From: DATEPR01 sp036502345
GTDB lineage: Bacteria; Actinomycetota; Actinomycetes; Mycobacteriales; Pseudonocardiaceae
Direction: 5' to 3'
Length of the DNA stretch: 64,000 nt
Assembly: GCA_036502345.1 (NCBI GenBank)
Contig: DASXYT010000242.1
Location: 31,154 to 95,153 of the forward strand
Positions 18,601-24,616 of this stretch are shown one piece after another. The number at the start of each line of letters is the position of its first letter. Within the stretch, counting starts at the first letter, position 1. The notes under the pieces are model-generated. The model saw nothing but the letters and a program-made list of their open reading frames with translations, was not told where the DNA came from and did not search any database. The translations under genes and the position numbers were made by a program.

Positions 18601-20148
18601 GCCATCGGCCAGCGCGGCCAGTCCGCTCAGCAGGCCGTCGCGGTCCGCCGCAGTGACGACAGCGCGGTGGTCGAACACGTCCCGGCGGGTGACCAGGGCG
18701 TCGGCGATGGCGGCCGAGGAGTGCTCTGGCCGGTCGATGGCGAAGTCGCGCAGCCGGGCCGCCTGGGCACGCAGCGCCGCATCGCTGTGCCCGGACACCG
18801 GCCACGACACCACGGCGGCGGCACGCGGGGTGGTGCCGGCCGTGGCCGTGGCTGCCGGCGGCTCGGCCACCACGACGTGGCAGTTGGTGCCGCCCATGCC
18901 GAAGGAACTGACGCCGGCCACCAGCGGCCGGTCTTCGCGCGGCCAGGTGGTGTGCCGCCGCTGGACCGCCAGCCCCAGGCTGGTCAGTTGCACGCCCGGG
19001 TTCGGGGTGTCGAAGTTCAGGCTGGCCGGCAGTTGCCGATGCCGGAGGCTGAGCAGCACCTTGATCAGTCCGGCGATGCCCGCCGCGCTCTCCAGGTGGC
19101 CGATGTTGGTCTTCACCGAGCCGATCCGCAGCGCGACGTCGGCGGCCCGGCCGGTGCCGAGCACCTCGCCCAGCGCCTCGGCCTCGATCGGGTCGCCGAC
19201 CGGTGTGCCGGTGCCGTGCAACTCGACGTACTGCACGTCCTCGGCCGCGACGCCGGCCTGCTCGTACGCCGCCCGCAGCACCGCTGCCTGAGCGGCCGAA
19301 CTCGGCACGGTCAGCCCGTCGGTGGCACCGTCGTTGTTGACCGCGCTGCCCAGGATCACGCCGTGGATCCGGTCGCCGTCGGCCAGCGCGCAGCGCAGCG
19401 GCTTGAGCACGACGACACCGCCGCCCTCGCCGGGCACGAAGCCGTTGGCCCTGGCGTCCATCGTGTACGTGGTGCCGTCCGGGGACAACGCGCCGAACAG
19501 CGTCTCGGCCAGCACGTTGCCGGGCAACAGGTTCAGGTTCACCCCGGCCGCGATGGCGAGGGTCGACTCGCCGCCGCGCAGGCTGGCGCAGGCCAGGTGG
19601 ACCGCGGTCAGCGACGAGGACTGCGCGGTGTCCACCGCCAGGCTCGGCCCGTGCAGGCCGAGGTGGTAGGAGACCCGGTTGGCGATGATCGCCCGGCTGA
19701 GGCCGGTCATCGTGTGCTGGGTGATCGCCGTGCCGCCGTGCTGGTGGACCAGGGCCGCGTAGTCGTCGCGCAGCGCGCCGACGTAAACGGACGTGCGGCT
19801 GGCCCGCAGTGCGGCCGCGACGATCCCGGCGTCCTCGACGGCCTCCCAGACCAGTTCCAGGACCAGACGCTGCTGCGGGTCCATGGCCGCCGCCTCGCGG
19901 GCCGACACGTGGAAGAACGCGGCGTCGAAGTCGCCGACGGCATCGAGGAAACCGCCCCGCCGTGGTCCGGGGACGCCGTCCCACCGCGCCGGCGGTGCTT
20001 CGCCGACGGCGCTGTTCCCGCCGGCCAGCAGCCGCCAGTACGCGGCGGGGTCGGGAGCCTGGGGGAACCGGCAGGCGATGCCGACGACTGCGACGGCGTC
20101 GGCGACGGCATCCGGGACTGGGACGCGGCAGGGCTTCTCGGCGGACAC
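6649..20148 (-). CDS. type I PKS, KSQ loading module plus two KS-AT-DH-KR-ACP modules
   Basis: A polyketide synthase of about 4500 residues. The first KS has DTAQSSS near residue 175: the active-site Cys is Gln, the hallmark of a KSQ domain that decarboxylates malonyl-ACP to an acetyl starter. It is followed by an AT (GHSIG, HAFHS) and an ACP (GFTSL near 935). Modules 1 and 2 each contain a KS with intact Cys, a malonyl-type AT (HAFHS), a DH (HMIAGSAVVP and HTVAGTLLVP), a KR (GGTGGLG and GATGALG) keeping the B-type Asp (LAD and VDD), and an ACP (GFDSM and GFDSL); no ER. A helical C-terminal tail ending DEELFALINNFD is a typical docking domain matching the N-terminal helix of the next PKS. The start chosen is the GTG at 20148, four bases after GAGGAG; a GTG at 20160 is possible. 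Expected product on the last ACP: a hexa-2,4-dienoyl chain. Confidence 0.95.
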   Translation of the reverse strand: MSAEKPCRVPVPDAVADAVAVVGIACRFPQAPDPAAYWRLLAGGNSAVGEAPPARWDGVPGPRRGGFLDAVGDFDAAFFHVSAREAAAMDPQQRLVLELVWEAVEDAGIVAAALRASRTSVYVGALRDDYAALVHQHGGTAITQHTMTGLSRAIIANRVSYHLGLHGPSLAVDTAQSSSLTAVHLACASLRGGESTLAIAAGVNLNLLPGNVLAETLFGALSPDGTTYTMDARANGFVPGEGGGVVVLKPLRCALADGDRIHGVILGSAVNNDGATDGLTVPSSAAQAAVLRAAYEQAGVAAEDVQYVELHGTGTPVGDPIEAEALGEVLGTGRAADVALRIGSVKTNIGHLESAAGIAGLIKVLLSLRHRQLPASLNFDTPNPGVQLTSLGLAVQRRHTTWPREDRPLVAGVSSFGMGGTNCHVVVAEPPAATATAGTTPRAAAVVSWPVSGHSDAALRAQAARLRDFAIDRPEHSSAAIADALVTRRDVFDHRAVVTAADRDGLLSGLAALADGTPSASVVSGVVAPGRLGFVFTGQGAQRAGMGSGLYEAFPRYAEAFDEVAAQLDPLLDRPLADVIAEGGPDLDRTGFTQPALFAVEVALFRLLESCGVRPDHVAGHSIGEVSAAHVAGVFSLPDAARLVAARARLMQALPGGGAMVAVQATEDEVTELLRAEAGRLAVAAVNGPDSVVISGDAEAADRVSAVFAGRGRRTKRLDVSHAFHSPHMDAMLDEFRAAIGSLRYAPPVLPVVSTVTGALATAAQLMSPDYWVEQVRRPVRFMAAVGTLAAEGVTTLLELGPDGVLATHAAACVGAVVAVPVLRAGRSDVTTALNSIAQAHVRGHAVDWTAVSGADHGRAHIELPTYAFQRKHYWFEAGTTAAPAPRPAETAEPRHAVADLGVEELVNAHIAAVLGSEPGERVPEHTAFRDLGFTSLMATELRTALAQATGLALPSGLLYAHPTPAALIAFVESEQRDAAPVESRPALTIRDDEPIAIVGMACRFPGGVSSPEDLWRLVADGVDAVGEFPTNRGWAADLYDPDPGRPGRSTVRHGGFLYDAGEFDAAFFGISPREAEAMDPQQRLLLETAWEAVERAGIDPKSLHGSGTGVFVGATAMEYGPRMTEAPEATHGHVLTGTTTSVASGRIAYQLGLTGPALTVDTACSSSLVALHLAVRSLRSGECDLALAGGATVMSAPGMFVEFSRQRGLAVDGRCKPFGAGADGTGWAEGVGLVLVERLSDALRRGHQVLAVVRGSAVNQDGASNGLTAPHGPSQEAVIRAALAAAGLSAADVDAVEAHGTGTVLGDPIEADALASVYGRDRETALFVGSLKSNIGHAQAAAGVGGVIKMVGALRTGVLPRSLHADPPSSHVDWANSGLSLLSSQREWPEMGRPRRAGVSSFGISGTNAHLILEQAPDGAPTGHPAGAAPTGDLPTPWVLSARGATALRAQAARLLTHLDTSDADPDDIGLALATTRSTFEHRAVILGCGTADLRAGLAAVATGATAPNLRLGSAVDAGRTAFLFTGQGAQRAGMGRELYAAHPVFAAALDEICAAFDGLLDEPLRDIMFADADSAPGRLLHLTSYTQPALFALETALCRLLEHHGTVPGLLAGHSIGELGAAHVAGVFSLPDAARLVAARGRLMQAARAGGAMIAIEAEPDEVLRSLVDRADRVCLAAVNGPRSVVVSGDDAEAEHVAALWREAGRRVRRLTVSHAFHSQHMDDILDDFRAVVAGLDLGAPRIPIVSTVTGERATVEQLTSPDYWTRQIRDTVLFADAARRLVTLGATVFIEVGPDAVLTPMAAGAVDSETVTVVPLLRAGHDEGETLSAGLAVAHVHGAPLRAGSFFPAATPAPLPTYAFQRDHFWQHPVASTDARSLGLDPADHPLLAGEVDYADRADAVFTGRVSRSAHPWLADHMIAGSAVVPATVFLELAVAAGDRLGVPTVGELTLENPLLLPEHAALQLQVAVAAADAAGQRAVTIHARPEEGATRAWTRHATGVLLPADERPAEPDELATWPPDGATAQPVDDVYPRLAELGYHYGSAFQGLTSVWRRGTSTFAEIRLPEPVRGSAQRYRVHPALLDMALHALVLGAAPDGDTERIHLPFNWIDVTLHTSGATELRVRSTPNADGTTAVVLAEPDGTLVATVGSLALRPVLRKRIAAATGGVADALFTVDWPVVPTPAEDLSLTWADHGSGTAADIVVADVDTPQAALRLVQGWLADGSTADARLLLVTRNAIAVRPTDDVDLAAAGIWGLVRSVQSEHPGRVLVADLDADDAATALLPAAVATGEPQSAVRAGEIHVPRLVRCRPAGTVAPRLDPAGTVLITGGTGGLGALFARHLVTAYGVRHLLLVSRSGPAASGAAELTAELASLGAEAVTIAAADVADRDVLSRLVADVSDQHPLTAVVHAAGVLADATVESLTETGLAEVLRPKADAARALHELTEGMDLAAFVLFSSVSGITGTAGQANYAAANTVLDAIAQHRASRGLAGTSLAWGLWDATHGMGARLTRADLDRWARVGITPLTPAQGLALFDACLAADRPLVVPAALAPARLARDDAPVPHLYRALVRQQPRSATQARPTSGWAVRIAALPEAKRSDAVLDLIRAEAAAVLGHASVSAVDARRTFNDLGFDSMAGVDLRNRLGTSTGLRLTATAVFDHPTPAKLAAHVLSRVADAKPKPVSTTRQQPRARADEPIAIVGMACRFPGGVSSPEDLWRLVADGVDAVGEFPTNRGWDTDRLYDLDPERIGTSYTREGGFLHDADLFDREFFGLSPREAAATDPQQRLLLETAWETFESAGIDPETLRGSNTGVYTGAMYADYASRLARTPEEFEGFLLAGNLSSVLSGRLSYTYGLQGPSVTVDTACSSSLVALHLAVRSLRTGECDLVLAGGVTVMSSPHTFVEFSRQRGLAADGRCKSFGAGADGTGWSEGVGLVLVERLSDARRSGHRVLAVVRGTAVNQDGASNGLTAPHGPSQEAVIRAALADADLSAADVDAVEAHGTGTVLGDPIEAEALAAVYGRGRVGDGRLFVGSLKSNIGHSQAAAGIGGVIKMVGALRAGVLPKSLHADQPSSHVDWEASGLSLLATRRDWPEVGRPRRVGVSSFGISGTNAHLIVEQAPDVAPTVARAATEDTVAWIVTGRTDEAVRAQAARLARHVEDHPEQSVADIGYSLATGRAVLDRGAAALGADRESLLRGLTAVARGETTTSVVLGRKNGAPTKIAFLFTGQGSQRPGMCGDLYPKHPAFAAALDEVCRHLDPRLPRPLKDVLFADADSADAALLDRTVFTQAALFAVELALYRLFEHYGVTPDYLLGHSVGELTAACVAGVLDLPDACALVAERGRLMQAARAGGAMVAVEAAEADVRDRLAPYGDRLGVAAVNGPRAVVISGDADAADEIAAAWRAEGVRTTRLPVSHAFHSSHMDDVLAEFRTVVEGLTLHAPRIPVVSNLTGAVATAAELTSAEYWVRHIREAVRFADGVRCLAEEGVTDYVELGPDAVLTSLARHCLTEEQAGELVPTLRRNRPAEESVARAVALLRLRGVAVDWHAVLPGARQVPLPTYAFQRERYWLQAPEGAVDASGLGMVGTGHPLLGAMVSMADRDVHVFSGRLSAHTHPWLAEHTVAGTLLVPAAAIAELTVHAGGHVGTPTIAELTVSAPLVLPTARGAVALQLTIGEPDESGRRGFTLHARAEDDAAVDGPWTAHAEGTLAAASADPGTGLPVWPPIGAAEVAVADFYDTLADAGYGYGPAFRGLRRAWRGQDELFAEVALPEPLRPEARRHTLHPALLDAALHPLLLDALDTGTPLVPFAWTGVHLHSQGAAVLRVRLRVTGQHTAALTLADGTGAPVATVESLLLRPLERQAGPGLFRVAWTPLSPADGAGRDGAEDLAVIGELSADHGTRYDTPAEFFTAIDAGVPVPATVVLAAVTRPDERDLPTAARSVLERTLSTAQRWLADDRFTASTLLVATRGAVATADEGIADLAAAGVWGLVRTAQTENPGRIVLADLDTSTLPVWLTTVGEPQFAVRENRTLVPRLAPASRPTRAPEPIRWDRGTILITGATGALGRLLGRHLVTEHRASRLLLVSRRGADAPGARQFARELTELGVDVTFAACDTSDRDALAAVLTAIPDEHPLTAVVHAAGVVDDAVFADLTPDRLAAILAAKLDAAWHLHELTRTLNPAAFVLYSSVAGLLGTAGQSGYAAANTFLDALAAHRAALGLPAQSLAWGLWEHTSALSAHLAETDLLRLARNGLLPLSTTDAFGLFDSAPATGEAVLAVTRLDADGLRAAGDAVPPLLHDLAPKPARRPAAPSGPDDGAALAIRLAALPETERDRVLTDLVRGHVAAVLGHGDPAEVGTDRPFQDLGFDSLTALELRNALNRDTGLRLPASLVFDHPTPAAVVRHVLELITVEQPAAGALVAGQLGRLAAEVRRAAVDPAAFALITEELHALLEAAAAAAGALVDGDEAPVDAASDEELFALINNFD

Positions 20149-20194
20149 GTGACTCCTCACTCGACTTCGTTGGCCTGGTACGGGACCGGGCCTG

Positions 20195-21361
20195 CTACCA
20201 CTCCACCCGCAGGGCCTTCAGGCCACGGATGGAAAGGCCTTCCTTCCACACCACCGCATCGGGCCCCGACGCGATGCGCAGCGCGGGGAACCGGCGCAGC
20301 AGCCGGTCCAGCACGATGCGCAACTGGAGGCGCGCCAGCGGCGCGCCGAGACAGCGGTGCAGGCCGTGCCCGAACGTCAGGTGCACACCGTCCTGGCCGT
20401 GCGGGCACACCCGCTGCGGCTGCTGCCACGTCCGGCCGTCCCGGTTGCCGTGCAGCAGCGAGACGACGACCGCCTCACCTGCCTGCACGGTGACGTCGCC
20501 GAGCGCGATCGGCTCGACGGCCACCCTGGGGAAGCTCAGCGGTGTCACCGGCGTGAAGCGCAGCAGGTCGTCCACGGTGGGGTCCAGCAGTTCGGGCCGG
20601 GCACGCAGTTCCTCGTGGGCGACGGGATCGGACAGCAACGCCAGCACGGAAAGGCCGATCTGGCCGACGGTGGTCTCGTACCCGGCCATCAGCAGGGTGA
20701 GGCCGAGGGTCAGCAGCTCCCGCTGGGACAGTTGGCCGTCGTCCTGCGCCGCGATCATCACGGTGAGCAGGTCATCGTCGGCACGGCCGCGCTTCTGCTC
20801 GATCAGGTCACCCATGTACTCGACCAGTTCGATGCGGCGCCGGGACTTCTCCTGCGGCGTGCTGGCCGAGATGTCGAACAGCACCTCGACCCAGTCGCGG
20901 AAGACGCCTCTGTCCTGCGCCGGGATGCCGACCAGCGAACACAGCACGGCCAGCGGCAACGGCGTCGCGAGTTCCGCGACGAGATCGGCGCCCGGCCCTG
21001 CCGCGGCGAGCCCGTCCAGGTACTCGTCGGCGAGGCGCTCGATGGCCGGTGCCATCGCGGCGACCTTGCGCGAACTGAACGCGCCACCCACCACGCGCCG
21101 CAGCCGGCTGTGCTCCTTGCCGTCCATGCTCATCATGGCGTCCGGCGCGGGCTGGGCGTCGTTGAACCTCGGGGCCCTCGGCCGGACCGCCTCGGCCCGG
21201 CTGAACCGCTGGTCGGCCAGTACCTGGCGGCCGAGGGCGTAGTCCCGGACCAGCCACATCTTGTCGCCCATCGGGGTGACGATCTGGCTGACGCCGGTGT
21301 CCTGCTCCGCCATGAAGTCGGGTAGCGGACCCAGGTCGTCGACGCTGTGTTCGTGTGCCAC
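20195..21361 (-). CDS. cytochrome P450
   Basis: A 388-residue soluble bacterial P450, normal length for actinomycete tailoring oxidases. The heme-binding loop FGHGLHRCLG (about 340-350) contains the Cys ligand. The I-helix oxygen-activation motif is AGYETT (about 220). The K-helix ExxR motif reads DLLR in the context VDDLLRF, so the normally invariant Glu is Asp. The start is GTG, eight bases after AAGGAG. It lies 35 bp after the aminotransferase and 46 bp before the PKS gene, in the same transcript. No ferredoxin or reductase is encoded here, so redox partners must come from elsewhere. It may hydroxylate or epoxidise the polyketide chain or hydroxylate a carrier-bound amino acid; the sequence does not decide between them. 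Confidence 0.93.
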   Translation of the reverse strand: MAHEHSVDDLGPLPDFMAEQDTGVSQIVTPMGDKMWLVRDYALGRQVLADQRFSRAEAVRPRAPRFNDAQPAPDAMMSMDGKEHSRLRRVVGGAFSSRKVAAMAPAIERLADEYLDGLAAAGPGADLVAELATPLPLAVLCSLVGIPAQDRGVFRDWVEVLFDISASTPQEKSRRRIELVEYMGDLIEQKRGRADDDLLTVMIAAQDDGQLSQRELLTLGLTLLMAGYETTVGQIGLSVLALLSDPVAHEELRARPELLDPTVDDLLRFTPVTPLSFPRVAVEPIALGDVTVQAGEAVVVSLLHGNRDGRTWQQPQRVCPHGQDGVHLTFGHGLHRCLGAPLARLQLRIVLDRLLRRFPALRIASGPDAVVWKEGLSIRGLKALRVEW

Positions 21362-21396
21362 CTGCGTGCTCCTTCGGTGATCAGCGCTGGGAATGC

Positions 21397-22563
21397 TCAG
21401 CAGGCGGCGGTGATGCGACGCTCGACCTCGCGCAGCGTCCCGGCCTGCCGGTTGAAGGCGATCCGCACGTAGTCCCTGCCGTCGGCGGGGTCGGCGAAGA
21501 ACGGCGCGCCGGGGGCGAGCAGCACGCCTGCCTCGGCCAGCAGGCGGTGTGCGAACGCGGTGCCGTCCTCACGGCCACCGGTCAGCGAACTGATGTCGGC
21601 GAACAGGAAGCAGCCGCCCTCGACGGGGGTGAACTTCATGCCCATGCCGGAGAAGATGTCCTGCGCCATGTCGCGGCGCGCGCCCATCTCCCGACATGCC
21701 TCGTCCAGGTCGACCGACAGGGCCGCGTTGGCGGCGGCGGCCTGGAGCGGCGCCGCGGTGCCGTTGGTGGTCAGCTCGTGCACCCGGCGCAGCGTCCGCG
21801 TGCGCTGCGCGTCGCTGCGCAGGAAGCCGATGCGCCAGCCGCTGACCGCGTGGCTCTTGGACAGCGAGCCGATGACGATGGTCCGGTCGGCGAGCGAGGG
21901 GATCTCGGTGACCGAGACGTGCTGCCTGCCGTCGAAGACGAAGGTGCGGTACACCTCGTCGCTGACCATCGTGGCGTCCCAGTGCTCGCACAGCTCGCCG
22001 ATCTCGGTGAGCTCGGCGCGACTGAGCACCCTGCCGGTCGGGTTGGCCGGGGTGTTCAGCACGACGGCCCTGGTCCGGGAGCTGAACGCCGCGGCCAGTT
22101 CGGCCGGGTCGTAGCGCCAGTCCGGCCCGTGCAGCCGCACGAACTTCAGCCGGGCGCCGACCAGCGCGGCAGCGGCGGCAAGCTGCTCGTAGCCGGGCGA
22201 GAACAGTACGACCTCGTCACCAGGGTCCAGAATGGACACCAGCGCGACGTAGAGCGCCTCGGTCCCGCCTGCGGTGACGGTGATCTCCCGGTCCGGGTCG
22301 GCGCCGTCGCCGAGCAGGTCGGTGATCCGATGCCGCAGTTCGATCTCGCCCGCCGGGAGCTCGTACTGGTTGCGCCCGGCCCGCATGGCCCGCGTCGCCT
22401 CGTCGATGAGGTTCGTGGACGTCGCGGGGAAGCCGGGCGTGCCGACCGCCAGGTCGATGGCGTTGCGGGCCTGGGCCAGGGCCATCAGTTCGGTCAGGCT
22501 GTTGCCGGACAGCGCCGCCGCGCGCGTGGCGACACGCGCTCGGCCGATCGTGGGTTGCTGCAT
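21397..22563 (-). CDS. PLP-dependent aminotransferase, class I/II
   Basis: A 388-residue fold-type I aminotransferase. Visible signatures are the ANPTGRV segment (about 170), the Asp of VSDEVYR that pairs with the PLP pyridine nitrogen, the Schiff-base lysine in GSLSKSHAVSGWRIG (about 235), and a C-terminal Arg in the VRIAFN segment that would bind the substrate carboxylate. The ATG is preceded by GGAGG with an 8-base spacer. It sits between the synthetase-like ligase and the P450, so it most likely supplies or modifies an amino-acid building block. The arrangement resembles aspartate or kynurenine type transaminases; the amino donor and acceptor cannot be read from the sequence. Enzymes of this class serve in making non-proteinogenic arginine-derived residues in other peptide clusters, but the dedicated partner enzymes of those routes are not seen here. 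Confidence 0.92.
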   Translation of the reverse strand: MQQPTIGRARVATRAAALSGNSLTELMALAQARNAIDLAVGTPGFPATSTNLIDEATRAMRAGRNQYELPAGEIELRHRITDLLGDGADPDREITVTAGGTEALYVALVSILDPGDEVVLFSPGYEQLAAAAALVGARLKFVRLHGPDWRYDPAELAAAFSSRTRAVVLNTPANPTGRVLSRAELTEIGELCEHWDATMVSDEVYRTFVFDGRQHVSVTEIPSLADRTIVIGSLSKSHAVSGWRIGFLRSDAQRTRTLRRVHELTTNGTAAPLQAAAANAALSVDLDEACREMGARRDMAQDIFSGMGMKFTPVEGGCFLFADISSLTGGREDGTAFAHRLLAEAGVLLAPGAPFFADPADGRDYVRIAFNRQAGTLREVERRITAAC

Positions 22564-22609
22564 GTCGTTTCCTCCGTGAAACGTGGTGTGCGGTGGGCTG
22601 TCGGCGCGG

Positions 22610-23782
22610 TCAGATCTCCGGCCAGTCGGCCGGATCGATGCCGTGGCGGCACAGGAAGGCGTAGGCGATCCGCTCCAGCCCGATGCCGATGCAGCCGGAG
22701 TACGCGGGCGAACCGTCCGGCGTCCTGATGTCGAACGCCTCACCGAACTTCGTGCCGTGCAGGTTGAACGATCCGACGGCGATGTCCCTGCCGTCGACCA
22801 CCGGCATGCGCAGCTCGACCTTCATCTTCAGTGCCTGCTGCACCATGACCCGCTTGGCGGTGGCGCCGTTGCCGAAGAACGGGTCGTTGGCCACTTCGAG
22901 CTGGCCGGCCAGCCGCAGGTCGTCGACCATTCGGCAGACCGAGCGCACCAGGTTGCCGCGCTGCGCGGCCACCCACTCCCGGCTGCCGAGGAAGATGACC
23001 TCGCGCATGGTGAAGTCCCACAACCGTTCCAGCGTGTGATGGTAGTGCGACTCGAAGCGGAAGATCTTGCCGCAGGCGGTCAGCACCCGGCCGTCGGCGG
23101 GCAGTTCGGTGCCGGCCAGCATGTGGTACGCGTGGTAGCAGACGGTCGGCGAGAGGCAGTAGCCGGTGTGCTCGGTGTGGCCGTCCATGAACGCGGCCTT
23201 GCTGCCAGCCGCGGCGAAATCGGCGGCGAAGCCCTGGTAGGCGTCGGCGTCGGAGTGGAAGCGGCCCGCGGTCATCAGCAGCTGCGGGAACGAGTCGAAG
23301 TAGCCTGCCCGGTGCAGCACGCTGGTCGGAATGAGGGCGGGATAACAATTCTCCACCGCGCCGAACTCGGCGACGGCCAGCGTCCGCACCCGGCTCTCCA
23401 GTTTCCCCAGCAGTTGGGCGAGCAGGCCACCGGCGGCGAAGGCACCGTCGCCCATGCGGGTCACGATCCCGGCCCGCTCCAGTTCGGCGAACTCGATGCG
23501 GGCGGCACGCGGCATCGCCATCGACTGCCACAGCACCGGGGCCTGCTCGGCGCCCGCCTGCGGCAGCACGTCCCGCGCCACCACGATGTTCAGCTTGCGG
23601 CGCAGCTCGGCCGGGTCGGTGTCGGCGGCCGTGGAGATCTCGACCTCCCGTACCGCTCCGTCCTTTCCGTAGACAAGGCTGAACTCACGGATCTCGGCGG
23701 ACGCGTAGTAGACGCGCTTGGCCAGTTCCTGGGCCATGTTTCCCGGCACCTGGGGGGAGATGGCGATCGAGTACTCAGGCAT
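22610..23782 (-). CDS. class II aminoacyl-tRNA-synthetase-like protein, probable amino acid:carrier-protein ligase
   Basis: A 390-residue protein built on the seryl-tRNA-synthetase class II catalytic core. Motif 2 is IFRFES (about 243) and motif 3 is GIGLER (about 370). Three potential zinc ligands are in the positions used by atypical SerRS and by the bacterial amino acid:carrier-protein ligases: Cys in SPTVC (about 205), Glu in RFES, and Cys in YSGCIG (about 366). The tRNA-binding coiled-coil arm of true SerRS is absent; instead there is an N-terminal region of roughly 100 residues of unclear fold. Known homologues activate small amino acids and transfer them to a phosphopantetheine carrier rather than tRNA. 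The ATG overlaps the thioesterase stop by 8 bp. Context suggests it loads a carrier protein of this pathway, the A-less PCP at the start of NRPS-C being the obvious candidate. Its amino acid is not predictable by eye. Confidence 0.85.
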   Translation of the reverse strand: MPEYSIAISPQVPGNMAQELAKRVYYASAEIREFSLVYGKDGAVREVEISTAADTDPAELRRKLNIVVARDVLPQAGAEQAPVLWQSMAMPRAARIEFAELERAGIVTRMGDGAFAAGGLLAQLLGKLESRVRTLAVAEFGAVENCYPALIPTSVLHRAGYFDSFPQLLMTAGRFHSDADAYQGFAADFAAAGSKAAFMDGHTEHTGYCLSPTVCYHAYHMLAGTELPADGRVLTACGKIFRFESHYHHTLERLWDFTMREVIFLGSREWVAAQRGNLVRSVCRMVDDLRLAGQLEVANDPFFGNGATAKRVMVQQALKMKVELRMPVVDGRDIAVGSFNLHGTKFGEAFDIRTPDGSPAYSGCIGIGLERIAYAFLCRHGIDPADWPEI

Positions 23783-24599
23783 CGACGTGACTCCGGTCGT
23801 AGCTGCGCGGGTGAGCGAAGCGGTTGGTGCGCGCGCTCAGCGCGCCGTACATCAGGTTCAGCAGCCTGGTCTGCGCCGTGCGGGGGAAGAAGTGACCGCC
23901 GGGCAACACGTGGTACTCGAACCGGCCGGTGGTCTCCTCGGCCCACGGCGCGATCCTGCTGAGCGGCACGTCGATGTCGTCGCGTCCGGTGAACGCCACC
24001 ATCGGACAGTCCAGCAGCGGTTCGGGCCGGTACTCGTAGGTCTCGAACACCGCGAAGTCCGCCCGGATCGTCGGCAGGAAGACCGACAGCAGCTCTGGCT
24101 CCTCCAGGATCTCCACCGGCAGGCCGCCCAGGTTCTTGAGCTGGGCGGTCACGTCGGCGACGGACGCGTCGTGCAGCTTCGGGTGGTCGTGGGTCAACTG
24201 GGGCGCCGGGCCGCCGGAGACGAACAGCACTACCGGCTCGCCAGCTCCCCGGCGGCGCAGTTCCCTTGCCAGTTCGAACGCGACGAGCGAGCCCATACTG
24301 TGGCCGTAGAGGGCGTAGGGCACGTCGAGCTCGTCGGTGATCGCGTCGGCGAGCGAGTCGACGAGCGGTCCGATGCGGGAGAAGGCACGCTCGTGCATGC
24401 GGGTCTGGCGGCCGGGCAGTTCGACGGCGCAGATCTCCACGTCCTCGCCGAAGTAGCCGCGCCACGGTTCGTAGACCGAGGCCGCTCCGCCGACGTAGGG
24501 CAGGCAGAACATCCGGACGGCCGGTGCGTACTGACGCCGGGGGCCGGCGATCCAGCCGTTGGCGCGCTTGGTCGGTGTGCGGGATGCGGTGGGGTTCAC
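23775..24599 (-). CDS. type II thioesterase
   Basis: A 274-residue stand-alone thioesterase of the NRPS/PKS editing type. It shows FCLPYVGGAASVYEPWR near residue 31, LPGRQTR, the nucleophile elbow GHSMGS near 98, a late Asp in TGRDDIDVP and the catalytic His in LPGGHFF near 235, a complete Ser-Asp-His set. The GTG start is nine bases after AAGGAG; the ribosome site overlaps the stop of the upstream transporter gene. The frame is open much further upstream, but nothing there resembles the family. The downstream gene starts inside its last codons (8-bp overlap). Likely role: removal of wrongly acylated or stalled intermediates from carrier proteins of the assembly line. Full length for the family and nothing unusual. 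Confidence 0.94.
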   Translation of the reverse strand: MNPTASRTPTKRANGWIAGPRRQYAPAVRMFCLPYVGGAASVYEPWRGYFGEDVEICAVELPGRQTRMHERAFSRIGPLVDSLADAITDELDVPYALYGHSMGSLVAFELARELRRRGAGEPVVLFVSGGPAPQLTHDHPKLHDASVADVTAQLKNLGGLPVEILEEPELLSVFLPTIRADFAVFETYEYRPEPLLDCPMVAFTGRDDIDVPLSRIAPWAEETTGRFEYHVLPGGHFFPRTAQTRLLNLMYGALSARTNRFAHPRSYDRSHVDA

Positions 24600-24616
24600 G
24601 AGCGGTTTCTCCTTGT

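Noticed and set aside
19600..19640. Sequencing error explaining Gln instead of Cys in the first KS
   Set aside because: The domain is in loading position, followed directly by AT and ACP, exactly where KSQ domains occur; the frame is intact.
22610..23782. A second housekeeping or resistance seryl-tRNA synthetase
   Set aside because: The N-terminal tRNA-binding coiled coil is absent and the zinc ligands match the carrier-protein ligase type, so aminoacylation of tRNA is unlikely.
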